This document shows positions 1 through 11,554 of a DNA stretch of 64,000 nt, piece after piece. Made by a program: the position numbers and the translations under genes. Location: assembly GCA_947683425.1 (NCBI GenBank), contig CANTUQ010000159.1, forward strand, positions 8,064,501 to 8,128,500. Direction: 5' to 3'. Each line of letters begins with the position of its first letter. The stretch's first letter is position 1. Under the pieces are notes generated by a model. The model was not told the origin of the DNA and ran no database searches. It saw only the letters and a program-made list of their open reading frames with translations. The DNA comes from Excoecaria cochinchinensis. Taxonomy: Eukaryota; Streptophyta; Magnoliopsida; Malpighiales; Euphorbiaceae.

Positions 1-2519
1 AGTTTTTTGGAGTGGTATGAGAATAAACCAGCCGTCGATTTGCATTCCCGACTAACTGCCGGGGAGGTAGCTGAAATTCCTTCCAAGTATGGCCTTTCTG
101 GAGACATAGCGATATTGGCCTGCCCAGAATCAATGGCGGTGACGGAGGGGCCCTTTGGGCAAGACAATGGGGAATGGTTCATTTGTCATCTTCGGAGCCT
201 GGATGCGGGCCTGAGGATCCCCTTGGGCGCCTTCGAGATGGCGGTGTTGAGGGGGTATGATCTCGCCCCTAACCAACTACATCCGAACGGTTGGAGATCG
301 GTGGCGTGCTTCAGAATTCTTTGCATAGCCGAATCGGTAGCGCCAACTCTGGAGCTATTCACCCACTTCTTCTACATCTCGTCTCGGAGCGACGGAACGG
401 AGTATTTCTTTACAAGCCACCCAAAGAGGAAATTGATGGTCGTCCCCACCTCTATGAAAGGGTACAAAGAACTGTATTTCCTGATGGGGAGGAAAGGTGG
501 ATTTGGGGTGCGCCTCACCCGATCGGTCAGGGTCAAGGCTTTGAATGACCTAGCCGTCGGTCAGCCTTCTTATGAACAGGACATTAAAACGTTAATGACC
601 GCCGTCGCCAGGAATGGGAAACCCTTCGAGTCCAGCTTGCTCTTGACTACCCTGTTCGGGTCTTCCAGTTCTGAAGGCGCTGAGGATGTAGAACGTGAGC
701 ATTAGGGCCGTGAAGAAAACATTGCCATTATGCATCATAATGCATTGCATTTTATTTATGCTTTGTGAAGATAATTTGTGTACGAAAAAACTTATCTAGC
801 TTATTTTTTGTTGTGCAGCTGAGATGGCTGGTGGGAGTGACGCCTCCAGACAACTTGGCGATCGGATCCGCCAAAAACGTGAGGCAGAGAAGAAAGCCCA
901 GGAGCAAAGGAAAAGGAGGAAGTTGATCCTGTCTTCCGAGCTTCAGGCCTCAAAGGGGGCGGTCGGTGGTTCTACGACTACTCCGGCCATCGCTGCTGTA
1001 CCAATCTCGTCGGCACCCCCAGCTGCTGTTACTGTGCCTACTTCCACTGTTGCTGGTCCGACGACCGTGCCTCGAGGAGAGGCCTCTGCTCGGCCGTTAC
1101 GCCGCCGTCGCCACACTCTTCGGGACGAGTCGGACGAAGATGATCAGCCGATCGGTCCAACTATCCGAGAGGCGAAAGATGCTGCCAAGAAGAGGGCAGA
1201 GGAGGCTGCTAAGAGAAAGGCCGAGGAGGCGGCCAAAAAAAGGGCTGCTGAGATAATCGCCGAATCGGATGCACGGCTTACTGTAAGAGGCAAAGCGGTG
1301 CAGCACGGCGAGTCTCCAAGGCGTTCGTCCGATCGGAGGATCGTCCCTATAAAGGAAGTCCTGAGAGAGAACTTCGGCGATGACTGGTCTGTGGGCCAGG
1401 TGGCCGGTTTCATTTGCAAGGGTCTTCTTCGGGACAACGATCATCGGGATGCTGGCGACGCCAGTCAGCTCAGCAGGGAAACCCAAGCCATTGGCCAGCA
1501 GCTGATAGATGTAAGTACTTTACTGACTGTTTCTGGTGCTTGTTTGCACCTTTGTGTCTGAATCTTTTGGTATTGATTATGTGTAGGCTGCCAGGAGGAC
1601 ACAGCGGTTGCACATGATGGCCCATTTGTGGAGAGGGAGGGCCGAGTCAGGCGCTGTGGCCAAGGCGGAGGCGAACACACGTTGTGAAGCAGCTAAGAAA
1701 GAAGCCTCCGACCTTCGAGCTGAGGTGGCTAAGCTGGAGGAGCGGTATGCTGCTTCTCAGTCGGAGACAGTGGCCTTGAGGAAGGAGGCCTACCAGAGTG
1801 CTCAGGATCTGAAGGCTCGGCAGAGCGAGGCCGACAGGCTGAAGGGCGAAGTTGCCCGTCTATCTGCGGAGGGCGCGCAGTTGCGGCGGTTCGAGGCGGA
1901 TGCAACCCGACTGGATGCCGAGTGCAAAGAGTTGGCCGCCGAGAATGCCAAACTGAAGGCAGAGAGCGGGCAGCTTGGAGAGGAGGTGGAGTCCTTGAAG
2001 AAGTCGGCAGGAGAGAGTGAGGCTTCCTACACGAAGATTCTTGAGATGGAACTTGCCAACCAGAAGGAGCGCCTGATCGATGAGTTAGCAGACACTCAGG
2101 TGGAGCTGCTATCTCGGCTAGTCCATGAAGCTGGGCGGCGCTTCCCCGGGGTTGATTTGTCGTGGATGGACGATCTGGCATCACTGCCTGCTCCTCCAAA
2201 TGATGATGACGATGAAGGCGCTCCCGAGGGGGAAGTCACTGAGAGAGCTTCTGTAGAAGGCCCTTCATTTCTGGAGACTATTCCAGAGGTTCCCTCTGAA
2301 GTGGAGCCTGCGGCGCCTTCAGATTCTGGAGCCGGAGAGGAAGTTCCTCCTGCGCCCGAAGTCAAGCCAGTGGCGCCTTCTTCTGTTGGGCCTGTCTCTA
2401 AAGGGGGGGCAGTATCTGTGCCGCCAGCTGTCGACCCTTCTCAAGCCACCGCCAATCCGATTGCTGAAGAAGTTGTTAACCCTCCTGGTGAAGTGGAGGT
2501 TGTAAATATAGATAGTTAG
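1..2519 (+). CDS. Antisense accessory gene of E0, three exons, 5' end off-window (Transposase_28-like)
   Basis: The gene is read opposite to gag-pol. I infer exons <1-694, 819-1510 and 1587-2519. Intron 1 starts GTGAGC at 695 and ends TTGTGCAG at 818; intron 2 starts GTAAGT at 1511 and ends GTGTAG at 1586. Both splices keep one continuous reading frame, whereas unspliced reading hits stops at 703 and 1559. Exon 1 resembles the Pfam family 'putative gypsy type transposon' (PF04195), with a core near residues 70-105 around GYDLAPNQLHPNGW. Exon 2 is rich in Lys, Arg and Ala and contains a charged helix. Exon 3 starts with a long coiled coil of about 150 residues and ends in an acidic Pro/Glu/Val tail. 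The frame is open at base 1, so the start codon lies outside. No premature stop is seen, unlike the neighbouring pol. Function is unknown; such proteins are associated with Tat elements. Confidence 0.8.
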
Positions 2520-2600
2520 CTTAAGAATTTAGCTTTACTTTTTCCTTCGTTTCCTATCTTTGTAACAATTCTTTACAAATTGTATGGTGGAGATATTCTT

Positions 2601-2606
2601 AATAAA
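2601..2606 (+). terminator. Poly(A) signal of the antisense gene
   Basis: AATAAA lies about 80 bases after the stop codon at 2519 and is followed by a T-rich stretch. It fits a polyadenylation signal for the spliced plus-strand gene. This is a sequence match only. Confidence 0.5.
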
Positions 2607-2823
2607 ATTGCAATTTTTTTTTTTTTTTTGCAAGTATGTATACATAAATTTGTATTAAGATTTGCGATATAATCGAGCTAAATATTTACTCGTGAAATAG
2701 CATAATATTCGCATTAAATTTGCAAGTACTTCCTGAATTCGGATAACTTCTGAGCTTGATGACCGATCGGGTCAATCTGGCTTTTCGGGTCGCATAAAAT
2801 TTGCGCAATTAGACTAAGTAATG

Positions 2824-3026
2824 CTCGTAAAGCTGCATAAAGATTGCATAGCTGAGCTAGGTGATACTCATAAAGCTGCATAAGGATTGCAAGGCTGAGC
2901 TAAGCGATACTCATAGAATCGCATAGTTATTGCGAAATCGAGTTGAATGATACTCGTAGAACTGCATAAGGGTTGCATAGCCGAGAGTACTCGTAAAGTT
3001 GCATAAAAATTGCATAGCCAAGCGAG
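2824..3026. repeat. Five imperfect 43-bp tandem repeats
   Basis: Copies start at 2824, 2867, 2910, 2953 and 2990; the fourth is six bases short. Each holds CTCRTARARCTGCATAA-like and TTGCATAGC-like segments. The array lies between the converging 3' ends of the antisense gene (2519) and pol (3212). The rest of 2520-3211 is AT-rich spacer without a gene. Confidence 0.8.
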
Positions 3027-3211
3027 AGAGATTAGATCCTCTATAATGCAGATAATATTTGGGGAGGTAAGATCCTCCTTCGCAAAGGATTTGCTTGTTA
3101 AGCTTGGGATGGGCGTCAAGCCTAGCGTAGGACACTATATTATGTGTAAATTGAATAGCCATGAAAGAGAGAACCTTTTTATTAATAAGGCAAATGCCAG
3201 GTTCTAATACA

Positions 3212-6200
3212 TTATGCGACATGGTACTTCTTGAGTACCTCAACATTCCAGCTTCTGGGGATATCTTGCCCCTCCACTGTTCGGAGCCTGTAAGTGCTCG
3301 GACTTAGGACTTTAGAAACCTCGTAGGGCCCTTCCCAATTCGGCATTAGCTTTCCGACTCCGGCATTTCCCGATCCTAATTCTGCCTTTCTGAGCACCAG
3401 ATCACCTACATTGAAAGTTCTGGACCTTACTTTAGAATTATGGTATCTGGCCACTCTTTGTTTATAGGCAGCGATCTTAGCGTAGGCGTCCTCCCTCCTT
3501 CCTTCGATAAGATCCAGGTCCTGGCATCTCTCCTGAGCGTTCGCCCGTTCGGAGTAAAGAGCCAATCGGTAAGAAGGGAGGCCGACCTCAACAGGAATCA
3601 TTGCTTCGGAGCCGTACACAAGAGAGAATGGCGTTTGATGAGTGCCTGTTCTGGGAGACGTTCTGTATGTCCACAGGACACTCTGCAGTTCTTCAGTCCA
3701 GTTGCCTTTGGCTTGACCCAGTCGCTTCTTCAATCCCTCCAAGACGGTTCGATTGGAGACCTCAGTCATTCCGTTGCTTTGGGGATGAGCGACATATGTG
3801 AACTTTAGTTTGATGTTCAAGCCTTGGCAAAAGTTTCTGAAGACGGAGCTGTCGAACTGCTTGCCATTATCTGCAATAAAGACATTGGGTAAGCCATACC
3901 TGCAGATGATGTTCTTCCACGTGAAGCTCTTGACCCTCTCGGCTGTGATGGTGGCTACCGGCTCAGCCTCAATCCATTTGGAGAAGTGGTCCACCGCTAC
4001 GATGAGGAATTTCATCTGCTTTTTACCTTGGGGAAAGGGTCCTAAGATGTCCATACCCCACTGGTCGAACGGCCACGCGACTCCGATCGGCTGCTGGTCT
4101 GCTCCGTGCTGCCTTATAATCCTGCCGTGTATTTGGCACTGCGGGCATATCCTTACTTTCTCCTGGGCATCCTTGAGCATGCTAGGCCAGTAATATCCCG
4201 TCTGAAGGGCCTTTCTTGCCATGGCTCTGCTTGCCTCGTGCGCACCGCATATGCCTTCGTGCAGCTCTCTGAGGATGTAGTCCCCCTCTTCCTCCGCCAC
4301 GCACTTTAGCCAAGGGTGACTGAAAGCTTTTTTGTACAAATCACCGTTAATGATGGAGTAATTGAGAGATTTTCGAGATACCTTTCGAGCTTCGTCCTTA
4401 TCCTCGGGCAGTCGTCCTGTCTGGAGGAACTGCATAATCGAGCTCATCCAGATTTCATTCTCTTGGTCGATCTCCATCATCTCCGGCTCGTCTAGGGAGG
4501 AGGAAGTCTGGTCTACAACGGCAATGTTTTCCTCTATAACACTTTGTGAGGAAGCAGACATCTTCGCAAGCCGATCGGCTTCCGCGGTTTGGTCTCTCGG
4601 GACTTTCTGTAGCACCCATTCTGATCCAGCCTCTTCCAGTTTTGCGAAGGCAGTTTTGACTTTGGCCAGGTACTGGATCATTGTGGCTTCACGTGCTTCG
4701 AAAGTCCCCAAGACTTGACTGGTGACCAGCTGGGAGTCGCTCCTGATGGCTACTGTCTCCGGTCGGATTGCATGGAGCAATCTCAGCCCTTGAAGGAGCG
4801 CCTCATACTCTGCCATGTTATTAGAAGCTTTGAAATTAAGCTTTATGGCGTACCTTATTGTGATGCCCAAAGGGCCTTTTATTACTATTCCGACGCCTCC
4901 TCGAGTGTCGTTCGCTGCGCCGTCTACTGTCATTTCCCAGCTTTGTGGCTTGGGTTGACTTGGCGATTCCTCACCCGCAAACTCGGCTACGAAGTCTGCC
5001 AAAGCTTGGGCCTTTATAGCTTTTTTGGGCTCATATCTGACATCCCAGGACTGTAGCTTAATCGCCCATCCCACCATTTTGCCTTCCAGATCGGGCGTCT
5101 GGAGTATCTTTCTTAGAGGATGACCCGATCGGACGACGATCGTGTGCGCTTCGAAGTAAGGTCTCAACTTCCTCGCACACATCATGAGGGCAATAATGAG
5201 CTGCTCAACCGGTCCCTTTCTCAAATCTGCACCTCTGAGTACTTCACTTACGTAGTACACGGGTAGCTGTTGGGCATCTTCTTCTCGGACCAAAGCACCT
5301 GCAACAGCTTCCTTAGAGGTGGCTAAATAGAGATATAAATTTTCACCTGGCACCGGTCGGCTGAGCAGCGGTGGGTTGGTGAGGAACGCCTTCAGCTCTT
5401 CGAAGGCTTGCTGGCAGTCTTCCCCCCAGACAAAAGTTTCGCTCTTCCTTAGCTTCTTGAAAAAAGGCGTGCAGCGCTTGGCTGAAGAGGAAATGAATCG
5501 TCCCAAGGCTGTTATTCTTCCATTCAGCTTCTAGACGTCTTTTATGCTCCTGGGGGGTTGCATCTCGAGGATGGCCTTTATTTTTTCTGGATTTGCCTCA
5601 ATCCCTCGCTGAGAGACTAGGAATCCTAAAAATTTTCCTGATGGTACCCCGAAGACGCACTTCTCGGGGTTGAGCTTCATCTGGAATTTATTCAAGGTGT
5701 CAAAAACTTTTACCAGATCGGCTGGATGTTCCTCGGCGCTTCGGCTCTTGACGATCATGTCGTCAACATATATTTTGACATTCTGTCCGATCTGGTCTGC
5801 AACAGCTTCCTTAGAGGTGGCTAAATAGAGATATAAATTTTCACCTGGCACCGGTCGGCTGAGCAGCGGCGGGTTGGTGAGGAACGCCTTCAGCTCTTCG
5901 AAGGCTTGCTGGCAGTCTTCCCCCCAGACAAAAGTTTCGCTCTTCCTTAGCTTCTTGAAAAAAGGCGTGCAGCGCTTGGCTGAAGAGGAAATGAATCGTC
6001 CCAAGGCTGTTATTCTTCCATTCAGCTTCTGGACGTCTTTTATGCTCCTGGGGGGTTGCATCTCGAGGATGGCCTTTATTTTTTCTGGATTTGCCTCAAT
6101 CCCTCGCTGAGAGACTAGGAATCCTAAAAATTTTCCTGATGGTACCCCGAAGACGCACTTCTCGGGGTTGAGCTTCATCTGGAATTTATTCAAGGTGTCA

Positions 6201-6955
6201 AAAACTTTTGCCAGATCGGCTGGATGTTCCTCGGCGCTTCGGCTCTTGACGATCATGTCGTCAACATATATTTTGACATTCTGTCCGATCTGGTCTTTGA
6301 AAATCTTGTTCATCAGACGCTGATATGTGGCCCCGGCGTTTTTCAGTCCGAACGGCATCATCCTGTAGCAGAACGTCCCGTCGTCTGTGATAAAGCTGGT
6401 TTTCTCCTGATCCAGGAGCCACATCAGAATTTGGTGGTAGCCGGCATATGCGTCTAAAAGAGAATAAATGGCGTGGCATGCTGTGGCGTCCACCAACTGG
6501 TCTATGCTGGGCAAGGGATAACTGTCTTTGGGACATGCCTTGTTCAGGTCGGTGAAGTCGACACACATCCGCAGTTTGCCAGACTTCTTCTTGACCAACA
6601 CCACATTAGCCAGCCATTCAGGGTAGTCTACCTCTCGGATGGTTCCGGTCTTGAGTAGCCTTTCAATCTCTTCTGAAATGAACTTCCTCCGATCGGGCGC
6701 GTGCCTTCTCAACTTTTGGCGGATCGGAGGGAAGCTTGGGTCCACATTTAACTTGTGGGTGATTATTTTGGGGTCCACGCCTGGGATATCTTCTGGCTTC
6801 CAGGCAAAGGTCGCTTGATTGATGGTCAAGACATGCATGATGGCTTCTTCAGTTTCTTTATCCATGCTTGTCCCCACCTGAACATTCTTGCCCTTATCTA
6901 GCGACCTGGACTTTGTGGCCTCTGCTGAGTCCATCCTGGGCCTTTCCGTCTGCTC
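3212..6955 (-). pseudogene. E0 pol: reverse transcriptase, RNase H, integrase
   Basis: One frame runs through the region, broken by a nonsense codon (TAG, bases 5531-5533) and preceded by TGA at 6956-6958. The RT has the usual fingers and palm with YVDDM, present twice because of a 498-bp tandem duplication (near 6260 and 5760). RNase H has VDGAAND near 4920. Integrase has the HHCC zinc finger near 4100-4260 (GICGAHE and CPQC), then Asp in DILGPF near 4050, Asp in ADNGKQF near 3870 and Glu in GMTEVSN near 3760. A chromodomain is not evident, consistent with the Tat clade. The polyprotein would copy element RNA into DNA and insert it. The stop at 5531 came from a Gln codon: the other duplicate unit has CAG at that site. 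Confidence 0.9.
5301..6296. repeat. 498-bp in-frame tandem duplication inside RT
   Basis: Units 5301-5798 and 5799-6296 are almost identical. The duplicated part runs from the DQIGQNVKIYVDD region through to SKEAVA, so the polyprotein would have two YVDD palms. 498 is divisible by 3, so the frame survives. A visible difference is CTAGAC against CTGGAC, which makes the stop codon in the first unit. Confidence 0.93.
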
Positions 6956-9312
6956 TCATTGCTCAAGGCCGGGCTCTACGACCATTGCTTCTCGCTGCTG
7001 CCTTATCATGGTGATGTAAGCCTCTCTGGATGCTTTCTGGTCACCTCTTACGATGGCGACGCCTCCTGCGGTTGGAATCTTCATCACCATGTAGCGGATG
7101 GAGGTCACGGCTCCTGTCTGGAAAAGCAATGGCCTGCCGAAAATAGCATTGTAGGCGAACGTCATGTCAACAACCATGAAAGTTACCTTACAAGCATGAG
7201 CTATCGCCTCTTGGCCGAGCTCGACAAAAAGCTCTACAGATCCCGCTACGGGGATGGTGGCGTTACCCAGGCCGATCAAAGGGGTGGCGTTCGGCTTCAG
7301 CTCTCCGATCGGCAGTCCCATGGCTCGGTAGGCCTGGAGAGTTAGGACGTTGACAGCACTGCCATTGTCCACCAGAATTCTCTTTACATTGAAATTATTT
7401 ATCCGAGCTCTTACAACGAGAGCGTCCTCGTGAGGGAACAGGACGTCTCGTGCGTCTTCGCTGGATATGGTGACTGAGGCAGGCTGCTCTGCCTGGCGGG
7501 AGAGGTAAACACCTTTGCCTTTCCCTTTCTTGGGGAGATTTTCTCCATAGGATGACCCTCCGGTGATTACGTTGATCACCCCGGCGTAGGGCCTGCTTGG
7601 ATCGGCATTCCTGGGGTTCCTGCGCTCATCATCATCTGAGTCAGGATCGTCCCTCCGAGGCTTTGGCTGTCTACAGGGCTCGTCTCCTGTGGCCGGGTCT
7701 ACGAATCTTCTGAGGGCCCCGCGGCGTATCAGTCTCTCAATCTCCTTTTTGAGAGAGGTGCACTCGTCGGTTAAGTGACCAACATCTCTGTGGAATTCAC
7801 AAAATTTGCTTGGGTCCCTCACACCCCGGCTTTTTGCAGAGAGGTCCCTGGGCCAGTTGACCTTGCGGTGCTTCTCTTTGATCCACATCAACACCGCAGT
7901 CGGGGTAGCGTTGAGAGGGGTGTACGTCCTCTCTGCTTGTTCGTCTGGACGCGGATTTTGGTCTCTTCCCGATCCCCTGGCTTGGCCTGAATGTCTGGAA
8001 CTTTGAGCTCCATCTTGGCCTTTACTTGTCCGATCGAAAGTGGAGGCTCTTTGAGTAGAGCGATTGTCCGGATATTGTAGGCGGTCCAGAACGCTGGTCC
8101 TTCCTCTGCTTTTGGACCTGAGGGCATCATCCAGTTGGATGTGTTGCCTAGCCCTGTCCATCAGTTCGGCGAAGCTGGATGGGGGTCTTGTTGTAAGCGA
8201 CTCAAAAAGTGGTCGGTCAGTGGTGCCCCCTTGTAAGGCGGTGGTCGCCATCTCCACACTGACGTTTCTTACTTCAGACATGGTAGCTTGAAACCTGTCG
8301 ATGTAGTCTCGAAGACTTTCATCGGTTCTTTGATAAAGGTTGCACAGGTCGTTCACCGTCTTAGGCGCACGTGTTTGCACAATGAACCTCGTGGTGAACA
8401 GCTCCTTTAACTGTCTGAATGACGTAATGGAGCCCATGGGAAGCTCGTGGAACCACGTCAATGCATCCCCTCCCAGGGTGGTGGGAAAAACCCTGCAGGC
8501 TATTCTTTCGTCATAAGTATAGACCTGCACCTTGGTCAGGTACTCTGCCAAGTGTGTGGTAGGATCGGTTTTGCCCGTGTACCTTTCCATAACCACATCT
8601 CGCCATCTGGGGGGAGCTCAGCATCAGTGATCTCTCTGCAGAAGGGGGAAGCAGTGTTCCCACAAGTATTTCCTTCGAAGGCGCCTCTTTTGGACGCGAG
8701 GACACCGAACTGCTTCAGCTTCTGCATAAGCCACTGATCCTGCTTATTCAGCGGGTTCTGTTTGCTCAGGGTCGTGGCGGTGGACTCGCCTTTGTGCTTT
8801 CTAGCTTGGCTGCGGTTTGGGGTGCACATGTAGGACACATCATCCCTCGTAGAAACAGTAGCAGACCTGTTGCTGTAGGGAGAGGCCCTACTTGCAGACA
8901 CTATCTGCTTCCCCTTGTCGCTCTTGCCTGGGGTTCTGATTGCGCTTCTCCTGGTTCCATGAGCTCGGGATTCATTAATAATGATTCCCTTGTTCCTATT
9001 TCTTCTGAAGTCTTCGCCCGCGAGGTGATCCTCTTGGGCTCTTTTAGAAGCAATTGGCATCTTACCCTTTTTAAGGGTTTGGACAATGCTTTTTGTGAAA
9101 TCACTGAGGATGGCGCGCATGTCCCTCACAGTGATGGGGGTGTCCTCTGGTTGCCTAGCAGTGGCATTATCGAATTCGGGAAGGAGGTTTGTCCTCACAG
9201 GGGACCTGGTGGGCACCGCCCTCCTTCTCGAGGTGCCTGATATGGCACGAGCGTCGTCATCATGGTCAAGGTCCATGGGGGTAGTATTCTCGTTGGATCT
9301 TGAGTTCGACAT
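6956..9312 (-). pseudogene. E0 gag and aspartic protease
   Basis: The first ATG after the primer-binding site gives MSNSRSNEN at 9312. The N-terminal part is basic and low in complexity. The frame is lost near 8540-8596, and the rest (8596 down to 6956) is one frame shifted. That part holds the Retrotrans_gag core (residues about 10-110 of the second frame, with WFHELP and LRDYIDRF), a zinc-knuckle-like CEFHRDVGHLTDEC near 7760-7803, and a retroviral-type aspartic protease site VDNGSAVNV near 7360, where DNG replaces DTG as is common in these plant elements. The frame closes with TGA at 6956-6958, which sits in the same frame as RT, so gag, PR and RT were originally one polyprotein. Confidence 0.88.
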
Positions 9313-9315
9313 CCT

Positions 9316-9333
9316 CTCAACAAGAGCACCAAA
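9316..9333 (-). promoter_or_regulatory. Primer-binding site of E0
   Basis: Directly inside the 5' LTR the minus strand reads TTTGGTGCTCTTGTTGAG. This resembles the GGTGCTTTCATTGAGAG-type site used by Tat/Retand elements. The exact tRNA was not checked. Confidence 0.6.
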
Positions 9334-9800
9334 TGATAAATCCAAAAATGTCTTTATCTGTAGGAGAGAAGTCGATCCGATCGGATGAGATAACCCTGCA
9401 ATAAGAAGAGCCCGGTCGGACCAGGCGTGAGCACTCCGAAGCTTAAGTTAGTAGCTTAGAGAGAGAATGTGCTTTAGAGAGATAATGGTGTGTATTCAAT
9501 ACCTGGTGTCATCGTTGGCTGGAGTATTTATATGAGATAGTTGAGGGGCACTCGAGTGCCTGGGGAGTGATTACTGGCTGTCAGGGTAGGTATTCGGCGA
9601 CATGACATGGAGCAGGTGATAGGCATGGTGCTGCCTTGTGTCAGGCGGCTGATGGGACTGGCGGTCACATCAGCCGATCGGGCATGTGTGCTGCCTAGGA
9701 GCTCGTGTCTGATACCTTTAGCAGATGGGCTTTGGGCCTTGCCAGTTTAAATGGGCCGACAGGATAGGCCTTAGAGCAAATGATATTTGCTGGGTTATCA
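9334..9800 (-). repeat. 5' LTR of E0 (467 bp)
   Basis: The LTR is bounded by TGATAA and TTATCA inverted ends. A TATA-like TATAAA lies on the minus strand at 9527-9532. The base after the LTR begins ATTAT, the expected target-site copy, but the matching copy is off-window. Confidence 0.85.
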
Positions 9801-9833
9801 ATTATTAAAAGAGAATATATATACTATGTGCAG

Positions 9834-10132
9834 GAGTGCCAATTCTTGGTTGGCCAATGATGGCCGAGCAGCCTTTGAATGCAAGAATGGCAATAGAAGA
9901 AATCAAAGTAGGATTAAGAGTAGAGACGTGTAATGGGTCAGTGAAAGGGTTTGTGAAGAGTGAAGATTTGAAAAAGGGTGTAAAGGAATTAATGAAAGGA
10001 CAGATTAAGAGTAAAGTGAGAAAGAATGTGAAGAAATATGCGTAATTGGCTACGAATGCTGTGGAGGAAAGTACTGGCTCTTATTTGAAGTCATTAAACA
10101 TGCTCATTGAAGATATTTGCTGTAGAAAGTAA
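9834..10132 (+). pseudogene. UDP-glycosyltransferase C-terminal exon fragment
   Basis: The translation starts inside the plant secondary-product UGT (PSPG) box at GVPILGWPMMAEQPLNAR and runs through the C-terminal helices to a natural-looking end at 10130-10132. UGTs move sugar from UDP-sugar onto small molecules in the cytosol; this box binds UDP-sugar. The best-fitting subfamily from memory is UGT90A-like. A TAA at 10043-10045 replaces what is probably a Glu codon (GAA), so the exon is disabled. It is preceded by ATATATACTATGTGCAG, a plausible 3' splice site, and E0 ends only 33 bases upstream, so the N-terminal part has been separated or lost. Confidence 0.85.
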
Positions 10133-10389
10133 TACATGACCAGTAGCAGAAATACATTGTTGTTTGTGTTAATTTTGCATTTTTCTAGGTATAGTATTTA
10201 TTTACTTTTTCAAGAAATTTTAATTATATATACTATATGTGTAATGATATTATGTTTTATATTATAAATTCATAAATTAGATTATAATTTGCATTTATAT
10301 ACATATGTGCTTTCATTGTTCAATGTTATGTTTAATTTTTAGGGGGTTAATAATAATAATAAAAAATTAAATTGAAAATAATAATAAAA
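10133..10389. other. AT-rich spacer
   Basis: This is an AT-rich sequence after the UGT fragment. I see no coding or repeat signal. Confidence 0.5.
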
Positions 10390-10645
10390 AATTTAATAAT
10401 TTTTGCGACGGAATTTTTTGTCGCTATTGTTTTTTAAAGGCGACTAATTAAGAGTTATTTAGTGACAGACTATTTTGTTTTCAGCGACGGAATTTTTCGT
10501 CGCTATTTTTAGCGACAATTTTATGTTTTGGTCGCTAGGTTCCTTGCGACGGTTAGTCGTTTTGTCGCTAAAAGTAATTATCGACGGAATTGAAGGAATT
10601 AGCGACGAAAAATTCCGTCGCTAATTCCCCTTTTTTTTTGTAGTG
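10390..10645. mobile_element. CACTA transposon terminal region
   Basis: The right edge reads TTTTTTTTTGTAGTG, which is the CACTAC terminal inverted repeat on the minus strand. Inside it are several direct and inverted copies of GCGACGGAATT-type subterminal repeats, the layout typical of CACTA ends. The opposite end was not found, so this is a fragment or a solo end. It cuts the copia gag that continues at 10646. Confidence 0.75.
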
Positions 10646-10799
10646 GACGAAGAAATATCATCGCCCTTGCTTTATCTTGGTTGGATGCTTCATTTCCAAT
10701 TAAAATTGTATTTCTAAGCCCTTTAGCATTAAGATGAATTTTAGCATTGAGAACCCATGGCAAATAATTTTTGCCAGTTATGTCATGGAGCGAATTCAT
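10646..10799 (-). pseudogene. Copia gag N-terminal fragment
   Basis: The minus strand encodes MNSLHDITGKNYLPWVLNAK and continues with DKARAMIFLR, the start of a common plant Ty1/copia gag. It is truncated at 10645 by the CACTA end; downstream gag and pol are not present here. Confidence 0.8.
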
Positions 10800-10809
10800 G
10801 CTAATAACG

Positions 10810-11065
10810 TGTTATAAAATACAAGAACTATATAGAATATTATAAGAACGGATTATAAGAATAAAGACAATAGAATGAATTTTAGAGAGAAATGGGAGAA
10901 AGTACGTATTCTTTTGTTATTTTTTCTTGTATCTATTTTATGGAAGAATCCTCTATTTATAGGCTTAGAAATATAGGTTACATAATAAGACATAAATGTA
11001 TGAGTTACAAAGTTGAAAAAATACATATGATTTATGGACATTCATAAACTTATTTATTTATAACA
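10810..11065 (-). repeat. 5' LTR of a truncated copia element (256 bp)
   Basis: The ends are TGTTATAAA and TTTATAACA inverted repeats. On the minus strand the LTR is followed by ACGTTATTAGCA, a known style of copia primer-binding region, and then the gag start at 10799. GCCTATAAATAGAG, a TATA box, lies inside. Confidence 0.75.
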
Positions 11066-11554
11066 ATTATTAAACAAGAGTATAAAGAAAAGATATAATT
11101 AATGAAGGAAACATGGTAATGCATGTTGACAGTGGTATGCGTGAACAAAAGTTGGAGTTTAAAGAAATTATATAGGCTTATTAAGGAAATAAGCTTAATG
11201 GGCACGAAAATAATTTTAGAGGGATACTGTTAATAAATTGTATGGCCAATGAAAATAAAATAAAAAATAGAGTAAGAGAAATATAGTGATAAATTCACAA
11301 TTAATTAAGGAGACATGAAAAAAAAAAAAAAAAAAAAAAACAAAGAGAGAAAATAACGACAGTGGTATAAGTAAAACTAACGGTATACATTAAAGGGAAG
11401 TATAATTCGTATCTAATAATATAAGTAGAAGGTGGAATAAGAAATTAATGATGTTAGGGACAGCAAGATTAATTAGTAAGAATATTAGCATAGTACGGTT
11501 GATATATAGTTGTTAAATAGAAATAATAATAGAATGGGCTAGTAATAATAATAA
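11066..11554. other. AT-rich intergenic stretch with A-run
   Basis: No gene is seen. A run of about 25 A residues ends near 11340. The right edge holds TAATAATAA (11546-11554), one target copy of the following MITE. Confidence 0.6.

Larger units (their letters stand above)
1..9800 (-). mobile_element. Ty3/gypsy LTR retrotransposon, Tat/Retand-like (E0), left part off-window
   Basis: The element is transcribed on the minus strand. Its 5' LTR is at 9334-9800, followed by a primer-binding site, gag, protease, RT, RNase H and integrase (9312 down to 3212), then a spacer and an opposite-strand gene (1-2519). The 3' LTR must lie left of the window. An extra antisense ORF between pol and the 3' LTR is a known trait of Tat-lineage gypsy elements, and the domain order PR-RT-RH-INT is gypsy type. 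The coding region has one frameshift, two nonsense codons and a 498-bp internal duplication, so this copy is dead. Confidence 0.9.

Noticed and set aside
3440..5056. Several plus-strand frames of 66-131 codons
   Set aside because: They are shadows of the minus-strand pol frame.
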